The notes under the pieces: generated by a model | Database searches by the model: none | Seen by the model: the letters and a program-made list of their open reading frames with translations, nothing else | What the model was told of the DNA's origin: nothing | Source: Collinsella sp. | GTDB lineage: Bacteria > Actinomycetota > Coriobacteriia > Coriobacteriales > Coriobacteriaceae | DNA length: 12,852 nucleotides | Direction of reading: 5' to 3' | Assembly: GCA_019413955.1 (NCBI GenBank) | Contig: DXMX01000045.1 | Span: 1 to 12,852, forward strand | Shown: piece by piece, positions 6,564 through 12,852 of the stretch | Layout of the letters: the number at the start of each line of letters is the position of its first letter | Position numbering within the stretch: the first letter of the stretch is position 1 | Program-made: the position numbers and the translations under genes

Positions 6564-6630
6564 AGTTGCGGTGAAATAGTTCCTGCCTGGGCCTTCAGAG
6601 GCCTTAAACAGGAACTATTCCACCGCAACT
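6564..6630 (-). terminator. Long hairpin, probable terminator of the sotB-like gene
   Basis: Arms 6564-6585 and 6609-6630 are complementary over 22 bases with one difference (6574/6620). In the minus-strand RNA that pair is a G-U wobble, so the stem is continuous there, whereas plus-strand RNA would have an A-C mismatch. An inner GGCCT/AGGCC stem (6590-6594/6599-6603) closes a four-base loop. TTATTTTGGGG follows on the minus strand, giving a modest T-rich tail. It starts 15 bases after the MFS stop codon. The stem is far longer than an ordinary terminator, so a dispersed repeat element is an alternative. Confidence 0.6.
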
Positions 6631-6645
6631 GATGAGGGGACGTGA

Positions 6646-7842
6646 TTAGGCGACGGGCTTGGCGCGGCGGATGGCTGGGAACATCACCGTGATGGCGAGA
6701 ATGACGCCCACGACGGCAATCGCCCCGCCCGCGAAGCCGATCCAAGCGATACCGGGACCCGAAACCACGGCGCCGCCGATTGCGGTCCCCGTGCCGATAC
6801 CCAGATTGAACAGACCCGAGAAGATCGACATGGCGACAGCCGACGAATCCGCGGGCGTGTACTTGATGAGCTCGGCCTGAAACGCCACGTTAAAGGCCGT
6901 GGCGCAGCAACCCCACAGTGCGCAGACGGCAAGCACCAACACGAGCGCCGAGGCTGCGGGGGCCATAAGCAGCAGAGCCACCGGCACGCCGGAGAGCGTA
7001 ATAGCCAAGAACGGGAAGCGATGCCCGTCGAACAGGCGGCCAAACAGCCAGCTTCCGAGCAGACCAGAGCAGCCAAACGCCGTCAGCGTCATGGTGATGG
7101 CGCCCGCATCGACGTGCGCGACCTGCGCCAGGAAGGGCTCGATATAGCTGTAGCTTGCGTAATAGCCGGTCGCCATGAACACCGTGACCACATAGAGCGC
7201 GATGAGGAACGGGTTCTTGAGCAGCTCGGGCAGCTGCTTGAGCGTAAAACGCTCGCCCGCTGGCATGGTGGGGAACACCGTGGCCTGGTAGACGACCGCG
7301 ACAGCAGACAGCGCTCCGACCACGGCAAACGTCATACGCCAGCCCACGGCCAGGCCAATGGCGCGGCCGAGCGGCAGGCCGAAGATCTGTGCGATGGAAG
7401 AACCCGTGGCGATCATGCTGATAGCGAGCGCCCCGTGGCGTGTGTCAACCAGGCGCGACGCCATGATCGAGGCGACCGACCAGAACACGGCGTGCGCGCA
7501 GGCAACCACCAGGCGCGCGCAGACTAAGATGGGATAGGTCGGTGCCAAGGCGGACAGGAACTGGCCCAGCGAGAACACGGCAAGCACGCCCAGCAGCATC
7601 CGCTTGAACTCGAAACGCGAAGCGAACACCATGAGTGGCAACGACAGCAGCATGACGCCCCAGGCATAGACCGAGATCATGATGCCCGCCTGGGCCTCGG
7701 TGAGCGAGAACGACGCGGCGATATCAGTCAAAAGGCCGATGGGCATAAACTCCGACGTGTTGAACACGAACGCACAGCAGGTGAGCCCGACGAGCGGGAG
7801 CCACTGCCTGAGCGTGATGCCGTCTTGCTTTGTTTGAGCCAT
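6646..7842 (-). CDS. sotB: MFS sugar efflux transporter, SotB-like
   Basis: This 398-residue inner-membrane transporter of the major facilitator superfamily (DHA1 branch, about 12 membrane segments) probably exports sugars or sugar analogues by proton antiport. Resemblance to E. coli SotB is strong and colinear: FNTSEFMPIGLLTDIA (27-42), QAGIMISVYAWGVMLLSLPL (51-70), HAVFW (117-121), MIATGSSIAQIFGLPLGR (143-160), GWRMTF (167-172), YASYSYIEPFL (228-238) and a late SIFSGLFNLGIG segment. I chose the ATG at 7842 because GGAGAGG lies about nine bases upstream. A TTG at 7860 would start inside that ribosome site. A strong extended -10 promoter lies upstream, so the gene has its own unit, ended by the long hairpin. 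Export of excess sugar is a plausible role beside sugar-import genes, but the substrate is unknown. Confidence 0.92.
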   Translation of the reverse strand: MAQTKQDGITLRQWLPLVGLTCCAFVFNTSEFMPIGLLTDIAASFSLTEAQAGIMISVYAWGVMLLSLPLMVFASRFEFKRMLLGVLAVFSLGQFLSALAPTYPILVCARLVVACAHAVFWSVASIMASRLVDTRHGALAISMIATGSSIAQIFGLPLGRAIGLAVGWRMTFAVVGALSAVAVVYQATVFPTMPAGERFTLKQLPELLKNPFLIALYVVTVFMATGYYASYSYIEPFLAQVAHVDAGAITMTLTAFGCSGLLGSWLFGRLFDGHRFPFLAITLSGVPVALLLMAPAASALVLVLAVCALWGCCATAFNVAFQAELIKYTPADSSAVAMSIFSGLFNLGIGTGTAIGGAVVSGPGIAWIGFAGGAIAVVGVILAITVMFPAIRRAKPVA

Positions 7843-7879
7843 ATAGGAAAACCTCTCCAATTATCTTGAGCGGCGGGCG

Positions 7880-7888
7880 ATTATAGCA
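7880..7888 (-). promoter_or_regulatory. Extended -10 promoter of the sotB-like gene
   Basis: On the minus strand TGCTATAAT combines a perfect TATAAT (7880-7885) with the upstream TG of an extended -10 element. There is no good -35 at 16-18 bases, as is normal for this promoter type. Transcription would begin near 7873, about 30 bases before the ATG. A ten-base palindrome, AACGATCGTT (7930-7939), lies about 45 bases further upstream and could be an operator. That last point is a guess. Confidence 0.65.
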
Positions 7889-8017
7889 ATGAGAAGTCTA
7901 TAAAATGAGCAACGAAAGAATTCTTGGAAAACGATCGTTAACAGACGGCGCGCCAATTCTGCTTAGAAAGCAAGGTACGCAGGAACTCAATGTCGAAAAC
8001 GCGGCTTCATCTTCGGG

Positions 8018-8845
8018 CTATCGCGCCTGCTCGGATACGCACAAGGACACCCCCATGAGCACGTCAATTTCGAGCCAACTCGCAACCGCACAATGAACTA
8101 GCAAAAGCAGCATATAAGCAAACGCCCCATAATAAAGTCCCTCATGCACAAGCGCCGTCACTGAAAGTGCCGACGGCAGCGCCGCACTCGAAACTACCCA
8201 TCCAACAAGAACCTGGATAGCGCAACTTGCAACCAGGTTCCATGCCACCAGCAGCGTTGCGGGACGCGCGATTTCTCTCCAGGAGGAACGAAGCACCGTG
8301 ACCGAACGCATGATGTAGCGTGGTGCAAACCGAATGCCTCGTAGTCCCCTCTGCTCCACGTCCGCATCTTCAATTAACACGAATACGAACGACGCGGAAA
8401 GAAGCGTCACGATTACTGCCACCACAAGCGAGCACAACACCCCGAGCTGACTGCTCGCAAGCGAGGCAAAGACCACAATTGCCGATAAAATCAAGTGAAC
8501 CAAATAAATTAGCAGCGCCCCAGAAATCTGGAGGGGAACCGTCGAGGCCAAGAGATAAACCGGAAGGGTTCGAGCAGGTTGCACCGTCTCTTTGGACCGG
8601 TCGACGGCAAATAATGAAAAAGCCACATTCGATAGAAGCAGGTTTAAAAAGGCCGCGACCACAGTGCAGATAAGCGTAATGGACGGATTGATATAGGCGA
8701 GCTCAGTTGCAACGTTTGATACACCAATTTGAAGCGCGCTCATAACAAACAAGGGGATATATAACGCCATCGTGCAGCCACTCCGGCATTCCTTCGCCCG
8801 ATCGCCCGATTCCAGAAAGACATTGAAGTTCTCTCGCAAGTTCAC
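8018..8845 (-). CDS. Multi-pass membrane protein of unknown function
   Basis: The predicted integral membrane protein has 275 residues. A short polar, charged N-terminus (1-25) is followed by hydrophobic spans near 26-46, 52-81, 93-131 (probably two), 134-158, 193-222 and 229-258, so six or seven segments. A basic cytoplasmic-looking loop, with APRYIMRSVTVLRSSW (173-188), precedes the last two spans. This overall shape recalls several poorly known six-span families, but I cannot assign one. The frame opens with GTG at 8845 and has no clear ribosome site there. An ATG at codon 26 has GGAGTG eight bases upstream and is a real alternative, though it would begin directly in a membrane span. It lies 90 bases after the GH4 gene on the same strand and may be cotranscribed. 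GC content is clearly lower than in the left half of the window. Confidence 0.8.
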   Translation of the reverse strand: MNLRENFNVFLESGDRAKECRSGCTMALYIPLFVMSALQIGVSNVATELAYINPSITLICTVVAAFLNLLLSNVAFSLFAVDRSKETVQPARTLPVYLLASTVPLQISGALLIYLVHLILSAIVVFASLASSQLGVLCSLVVAVIVTLLSASFVFVLIEDADVEQRGLRGIRFAPRYIMRSVTVLRSSWREIARPATLLVAWNLVASCAIQVLVGWVVSSAALPSALSVTALVHEGLYYGAFAYMLLLLVHCAVASWLEIDVLMGVSLCVSEQAR

Positions 8846-8935
8846 TCTATACCCGTTTTCTTACTAAGCAGGGCGAACGGGCGCCAATACAAACGCCGGT
8901 CCGCCCATCCATAATTTCTAGTTTTAACGTCCAGA

Positions 8936-10309
8936 CTAGTCTGTCCAGCCGTCGATGTAGTCGCGGTTAAGCTCAAAGTACTGCGCGGCGATATCTTTCG
9001 CCAAGGAGTACGAATTAACGAGCGGGTGCATCGCGAGGCTCTCGACAATGTCGCGCTTCGATCGGTTAACGATGCCACGCGCCACGGTGCGCTCGTAGTA
9101 CTTGACGCGACGAATCAATTCGAGGTTTCCCGCGGGCACAGAATCGGCTTCGACGCGATGCGGCACGCAGCCATCGGTGGAGATATCGCACGTTGACTCA
9201 ATGACATCTGTATCGAGAAGGCCGGGGATGGCACCATTGTTGGGGGTGCACAGGATCATCTGCTGCGTCTTGCCAGAGCGAGCAATATCCATGAAGCGGA
9301 GCGCGACACCTGCGTATCCGCCAGCATCTTTGCCGTACACGTCAAACGTCCACGGCTTGTCGCGATGAATACCCGTCTCGGCCGCCATGTAGTTGTTTTC
9401 GCGCATTCCGTACCACTTCTCAAAGCACGCGAGGCCTTTTTCGAAGTCGTTCTCAATATCGATAGATGCAAGCTCGCTCGTCATTTCTCGATTAATTTCT
9501 TCGATTAGTTCGCCGCGCGTCTGGGGCGAAGAGAGAACGTTGGCAACGGCGCGCTCGCGATAGTAGAAATAGTATAGGTACTCATTTGGCACGCATCCGC
9601 GATTTAGGACGAGGTCCTTTTCGAAGAACCTAAGATCTGTATGAGCATATGCCCCGTCGTCGTGGATCAAGTCGGACATGATGTCCTCGCCGTCAACCGT
9701 CACATTGCGGAAGAACGAGAGGTGGTTGAGTCCATAGCACTCGCCCTGAACCGATGCGGGATCAACGCCTTTATACTCGGCAAACTGATGCAACATGCCC
9801 GAGGGGGCATCGCAAATGCCATAAGTAAAATCATAGCCCATATCGCGTAGGGCCTGAGATACGACGCCAGCGGGATTAGTAAAGTTAAACACCTTGACGT
9901 CCGGCTTTGCGTACTTCTTGATTAACTCGCAATACGAAGCAAGCGCAGGGACGGAGCGCATGGCAAAAGACACGCCGGCTGCGCCAGTCGTCTCTTGGCC
10001 AAGAACCCCATGCGAAAGAGCAATGCGCTCATCGCGAACGCGCATATGGTCCCCACCGACGCGAATCGTCGTGATCACGTAATCGGCGTCCTTAACGGCT
10101 TCGACTGCATCGCCCGTCAGTGAAAAATTAAGCGTGGGGCAAAGCATGCCCGAGACATGGGCGGCAAGGCCACCGTAGATGCGCAGCTTCTCGGGATCAT
10201 TGTCCATAAACACAAGTTCGTCGATTCCAAGCGATGACGCCTGCTGGGCTATGCTCTTTGCCAAAAACATGGAGCGGACGCCACCGCCACCTATGACCGT
10301 AAGTTTCAT
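8936..10309 (-). CDS. GH4 family 6-phospho-glucosidase (NAD+/Mn2+-dependent)
   Basis: The cytoplasmic enzyme (457 residues) hydrolyses phosphorylated disaccharides delivered by a PTS, using the family's NAD+ and divalent metal mechanism. Visible are the Rossmann start KLTVIGGGGVRSMFL (2-16), a TTIRVGG strand (80-86), GQETTGAAG (104-112), FNFTNPAG (141-148), GICDAP with probable metal ligand C166, YGLNHLSF with ligand H196, and NEYLYYF with candidate catalytic Y244. TPNNGAIPGL follows near 370. The Cys-Asp-x-Pro motif is the type reported for 6-phospho-alpha-glucosidases (beta enzymes usually have Cys-Asn-x-Pro), while GLNHLSF and the C-terminus look like beta enzymes such as BglT. Alpha is favoured by the neighbouring PTS but is not proven. 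The ATG at 10309 begins the Rossmann motif; GGGGG upstream is a mediocre ribosome site. It is divergent from the RpiR regulator, which probably controls it. Confidence 0.92.
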   Translation of the reverse strand: MKLTVIGGGGVRSMFLAKSIAQQASSLGIDELVFMDNDPEKLRIYGGLAAHVSGMLCPTLNFSLTGDAVEAVKDADYVITTIRVGGDHMRVRDERIALSHGVLGQETTGAAGVSFAMRSVPALASYCELIKKYAKPDVKVFNFTNPAGVVSQALRDMGYDFTYGICDAPSGMLHQFAEYKGVDPASVQGECYGLNHLSFFRNVTVDGEDIMSDLIHDDGAYAHTDLRFFEKDLVLNRGCVPNEYLYYFYYRERAVANVLSSPQTRGELIEEINREMTSELASIDIENDFEKGLACFEKWYGMRENNYMAAETGIHRDKPWTFDVYGKDAGGYAGVALRFMDIARSGKTQQMILCTPNNGAIPGLLDTDVIESTCDISTDGCVPHRVEADSVPAGNLELIRRVKYYERTVARGIVNRSKRDIVESLAMHPLVNSYSLAKDIAAQYFELNRDYIDGWTD

Positions 10310-10484
10310 ATCGAAACCCCCAATTAGCACATTCAATATTGCATGGTTCGCCTGTGTTTGGATATTGTATCCAGCATGGAGGGCCGCTTCCCGCCCCGGT
10401 TGCAAGGCGGGAAAGGAATTCCCCAAGGAGTTATTATTTACGCAACGGAAGCGGCCACACACGTCCGGCGGGAAGGAGGCACCG
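10310..10484. promoter_or_regulatory. Divergent control region between GH4 and rpiR genes
   Basis: These 175 bases separate the two start codons. Palindromes near the GH4 side, CAATATTG (10334-10341) and GGATA-TTG-TATCC (10360-10372), are operator candidates for an RpiR protein. TTGCAT (10339-10344) and TATTGT (10363-10368), 18 bases apart, could be the rpiR promoter. Two competing hairpins lie in the rpiR leader. TTCCCGCC (10388-10395) can pair with GGCGGGAA (10406-10413). GGCCGCTTCC (10382-10391) can instead pair with GGAAGCGGCC (10447-10456). They share bases 10388-10391, so the two compete. The assignment of sites is by eye only. Confidence 0.5.
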
Positions 10485-11237
10485 ATGGTTGATAAAAAGC
10501 AGATTTCCAAGCTCTACTCAGCCGCAAAGCTATCCGAAACCGAGCAAAGCGTACTCGAATACCTACTCAACAATATCGACACCCTCGATGATATTGGCAT
10601 AAAACCCGTCGCCATGGCATGCTTTACCAGCATGACGACAGTCATCAGGCTTTCGAAAAAGCTCGGCTACCGTGGCTACCGCGAAATGATGTACGATCTC
10701 AAGCACCTTCAGCATGTCTCCCGCGAAATGAATCAATCACTCAAAGACAGTAGCGTCCACTTCGTATGTCACACCGGAGATGTAGACGTATTCATCGCCG
10801 CACTACATCGCAACAGAATGATCGGAGTAAACGGAGAGGGCTTCTCACGCATCGTTGCGCAGTACATGGCGACTAAGCTCGTTGGACTTGGCTTTTTGGC
10901 CGTCATACAGGACTTCCTAGAAACCGATCAGTTTGTCGAATCCAACCGAAATACGCTCAGCTGCATGATGCTCATATCCAAATCGGGCCAGACAGAAGCC
11001 ATCCTGGAAACCGCAAGGGCATGCCACGACGCGGGCATTACGACCCTCGCGTTTACCGGCAACGAAGACAGCGAGCTCGCCAAGACGGCAGACGCGATCT
11101 TTACGATACATGACGATCACCCAATGGATCTTAAGAACGTTAAGCCTAACTGCTTTACCGGAAGTTGTATTCTCGCATTCGAAGAACTATTGAGTATCTG
11201 CCTTGACAATCTAAAACAAGAAGGCCTGGCCCCCTAA
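10485..11237 (+). CDS. RpiR-family transcriptional regulator (HTH + SIS domain)
   Basis: This 250-residue DNA-binding regulator senses a phosphosugar. The N-terminal helix-turn-helix domain (about 1-76) contains GIKPVAMACFTSMTTVIRLSK followed by KLGYRGYREMMYDL (59-72), the family hallmark. The C-terminal SIS domain (about 105-235) starts with RMIGVNGEGFSRIVAQYMATKL (111 on). It has LISKSGQTEAILE (163-175) and a late TLAFTGNEDSELAKTAD segment. The serine-rich SxSGxT phosphosugar loop is intact, so ligand binding is expected. The ATG at 10485 has AAGGAGG five bases upstream and is preferred. An upstream extension of the frame to 10179 runs through GH4 antisense and is not real. The gene is divergent from GH4 and converges with the PTS gene. 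By analogy with GlvR/MalR it should control both, as activator or repressor. Confidence 0.94.
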   Translation: MVDKKQISKLYSAAKLSETEQSVLEYLLNNIDTLDDIGIKPVAMACFTSMTTVIRLSKKLGYRGYREMMYDLKHLQHVSREMNQSLKDSSVHFVCHTGDVDVFIAALHRNRMIGVNGEGFSRIVAQYMATKLVGLGFLAVIQDFLETDQFVESNRNTLSCMMLISKSGQTEAILETARACHDAGITTLAFTGNEDSELAKTADAIFTIHDDHPMDLKNVKPNCFTGSCILAFEELLSICLDNLKQEGLAP

Positions 11238-11299
11238 ATCATGCGATAGGAAGCCAAGCCCTGGAATTGCGCTATGCAATTGAAAGCCACTTGCGCGTT
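11238..11299. other. Convergent spacer between rpiR and the PTS gene
   Basis: The two genes end 62 bases apart. The only visible structure is AATTGC-GCTAT-GCAATT (11265-11281), a six-pair AT-rich hairpin that could be a weak bidirectional terminator. There is no strong T-run on either strand. Confidence 0.35.
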
Positions 11300-12852
11300 T
11301 TACTCGTCACCGAGAACTTCGTGCACCTCAGAAGCGACTTCGCCGACACGAGGACCGTAAATGACCTGGATTGCCTTGTCGCTCAGGCGGATAACGCCCA
11401 TAGCTTCAAGAATCTTGGTGAACACCTCGTCGTCTGCAACCTTAGAACCATCCTTGACAATCACGCGAAGACGTGAGATGCAGTTGTCAAGATCATCAAT
11501 GTTGTCGGCTCCACCAAGCGCTTCGACAATGCCAACAGCAAGCGCGCTGTCCTTGGCCGCACGGCCCTGGACTGCCTTCTTGGGAGTGCTATCAGACTCG
11601 CCCTTTGCCTCAGCGGCCTTTGCCTCGAACTCGGCTCTGCTGTTGATCAACTCAATATCGTCACCATCGTCTCGACCGGGCGTCTTGATATCGAACTTAG
11701 TAATAAAGAACCGGAAGAGGAAGAAAGCTGCCAGGAAAAAGGCGGGGAGCAGGATAAGGTATGGAAGCAGATTAAGCTTCTCGGGGCGGAATAAGAATGG
11801 GATCAGGTCCTTGATATTTCCCTGGTACACCGAAACGCCCATTGCCTCCGAGAGAACTTCACCCAGTCCGGAAAGCGGAGCGTAAACGCCAAAGTAGAGC
11901 CAGGGGGCGGCAAACAGGAACGTAAAGAGAATAGGCTCCGTAACGCCAAAGAAAACAGTCGAAATCACTGTGGGGATTAAAAGACCAGCAACCTTTTTGC
12001 GGTTCTGGGGCTTGGCACAAGACCACATAGCAAGGGCGATGCCCGGGAACAACGCGTAATCGTTAATGCCATAGCCAGCCATGAAGGCCCTAACCAAGAG
12101 CTTGTCACTGCTGGGAGAAGCGAGCTGTGCAAGCTGAATGGCGCTATTGCCCACCACGCGCGTTCCATCGACGACCATGGAGCCGCCAAGCTCAGTCCAA
12201 TACATGGGCGTCTCGAGCAACGGATGCAAGCCAAACGGCACAAGGCTCTCGAGCACCCAGCGATAGACAAACGTACCGACCAGACCGGAGCCTTTCACGA
12301 ACGTCGCAATACCCGAGAAGCATCCACCGATGACGGGCCAGACGAAGTACATAATGCCGCCCAGGATGCCACCGGCGACCAGCGATACAATGGGGACCGT
12401 TCGACTGCCCGCAAAAAACGCCAGCGCCGTTGGAAGCTTGGTCTTGTAAAAGCGGCCGGTGATCCAGGCGACCAGGCAGCCCACGATAATGCCGCCAAAG
12501 ACACCAGAGCTGTAGCCAAAAAAGCCGAGCGAGGTAGTGTAGAGTGCGGACTGCTCACTCGCCTGAATGGACGTAAGGCCGACCTTCTGAAGAGCTTCCA
12601 CCGTTGTATTGTCGGCAGCCAAGCCAGCTGCTCCAAGCAGAATCTCAACCGTCTTGAGCATGGTGAGATAGCAGACAAGGGCAGAAAAGGCAGCCCAGCC
12701 CTTCTCTTTGCGAGACAAGGAGAAGGCGCAGCCGACAGCAAACAAAACACCGAGGTTTCCAATGATTACCTCGCCGAGACCCTTAAATACCGAGAAGAAC
12801 GTAAAGAGCGGCGAAGCGGCATACCAGTCCCAATTAACGCCAAGGGACACAA
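11300..12852 (-). CDS. PTS glucoside transporter subunit EIICB, 5' end beyond window
   Basis: The membrane permease and phosphotransfer protein imports a glucoside while phosphorylating it. About 517 residues are visible. The EIIC part (about 1-400) has many hydrophobic spans, MYWTELGG, YALFPGIALAMW and GVTEPILFTFLF, the conserved sugar-site TEP motif, and ends in FDIKTPGRD. The C-terminal EIIB domain (about 435-516) carries NCISRLRV with the phosphorylated cysteine encoded at 11480-11482. The order C-B and the PGIALA...VAGLLIP...TEPI...KF-I-TPGR succession closely resemble GlvC of B. subtilis, the alpha-glucoside branch. The frame is open at base 12852; a GTG at 12850 is not the true start, since GlvC has about 50 more N-terminal residues. 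No EIIA domain is in view, so it must be supplied elsewhere. It converges with rpiR (62 bases between), so its promoter lies outside. Confidence 0.94.
   Translation of the reverse strand, partial: VSLGVNWDWYAASPLFTFFSVFKGLGEVIIGNLGVLFAVGCAFSLSRKEKGWAAFSALVCYLTMLKTVEILLGAAGLAADNTTVEALQKVGLTSIQASEQSALYTTSLGFFGYSSGVFGGIIVGCLVAWITGRFYKTKLPTALAFFAGSRTVPIVSLVAGGILGGIMYFVWPVIGGCFSGIATFVKGSGLVGTFVYRWVLESLVPFGLHPLLETPMYWTELGGSMVVDGTRVVGNSAIQLAQLASPSSDKLLVRAFMAGYGINDYALFPGIALAMWSCAKPQNRKKVAGLLIPTVISTVFFGVTEPILFTFLFAAPWLYFGVYAPLSGLGEVLSEAMGVSVYQGNIKDLIPFLFRPEKLNLLPYLILLPAFFLAAFFLFRFFITKFDIKTPGRDDGDDIELINSRAEFEAKAAEAKGESDSTPKKAVQGRAAKDSALAVGIVEALGGADNIDDLDNCISRLRVIVKDGSKVADDEVFTKILEAMGVIRLSDKAIQVIYGPRVGEVASEVHEVLGDE

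Noticed and set aside
4576..6564. Open frame of 662 codons on the plus strand across the glycosylase and amylase genes
   Set aside because: It is longer than either real gene but runs antisense to intact GH13 and glycosylase motifs. It is rich in Val, His and Arg, with no recognisable domain and no ribosome site. GC-rich genes often leave the opposite frame free of stops.
7843..7860. TTG start at 7860 for the MFS transporter
   Set aside because: It would place the GGAGAGG ribosome site inside the coding region. That site is correctly spaced for the ATG at 7842.
8932..8943. Twelve-base palindrome CAGACTAGTCTG at the GH4 stop codon
   Set aside because: It is perfect but short and has no T-tail, and a match of this length is expected by chance at this scale. 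It is not reported as a terminator.
10179..10484. N-terminal extension of the RpiR protein
   Set aside because: The extension overlaps the GH4 start antisense and contains the leader hairpins. The ATG at 10485 has an ideal ribosome site and gives a normal-length RpiR protein.
12848..12850. GTG as start of the PTS gene
   Set aside because: The frame stays open to the window edge, and the EIIC domain lacks its usual first fifty or so residues. The true start must therefore lie outside.

Overview
The window is one contig segment of a high-GC (roughly 60%) bacterium. Ribosomal genes with an L10-type leader, AGGAGG-like ribosome binding sites, many short single-gene transcription units and PTS-based carbohydrate genes suggest a gut actinobacterium, most likely class Coriobacteriia and plausibly Collinsella. 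That assignment is an inference from gene style and composition, not from a marker gene comparison.

Left part (1-2394, all minus strand): a truncated galU, then rplL preceded by rplJ. rplJL has a good promoter, an L10-type leader RNA and an intrinsic terminator ahead of rplJ. This fits feedback attenuation by the L10(L12) complex. rplL ends in a strong intrinsic terminator.

Middle (2383-6492): a 222-base nested inverted repeat lies between the rplJ promoter and a class I/II aminotransferase gene (minus). Its left arm supplies the -35 hexamer of the rplJ promoter. A divergent plus-strand gene of unknown function (3885-4547) converges, one base apart, on a minus-strand pair: a GH13 alpha-amylase family enzyme followed by a hypoxanthine-DNA glycosylase-like protein.

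Right part (6564-12852): a second long hairpin (22-bp arms) follows a SotB-like sugar exporter gene. Upstream of that are a multi-pass membrane protein of unknown function, a GH4 NAD/Mn-dependent 6-phospho-glucosidase, a divergent RpiR-family regulator and a glucoside PTS EIICB permease cut by the window edge. GH4, RpiR and EIICB are the same three parts as the B. subtilis glvA/glvR/glvC and Fusobacterium malH/malR/malB maltose systems. Here they form three separately oriented units. The likely scheme is uptake and phosphorylation of a disaccharide by the PTS, hydrolysis to glucose 6-phosphate plus a sugar by GH4, and sensing of a phosphosugar by the RpiR SIS domain. The cytoplasmic GH13 enzyme and the exporter add to a carbohydrate theme.

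No tRNA, rRNA, CRISPR array or transposase gene was seen. The most unusual structures are the two long inverted repeats.
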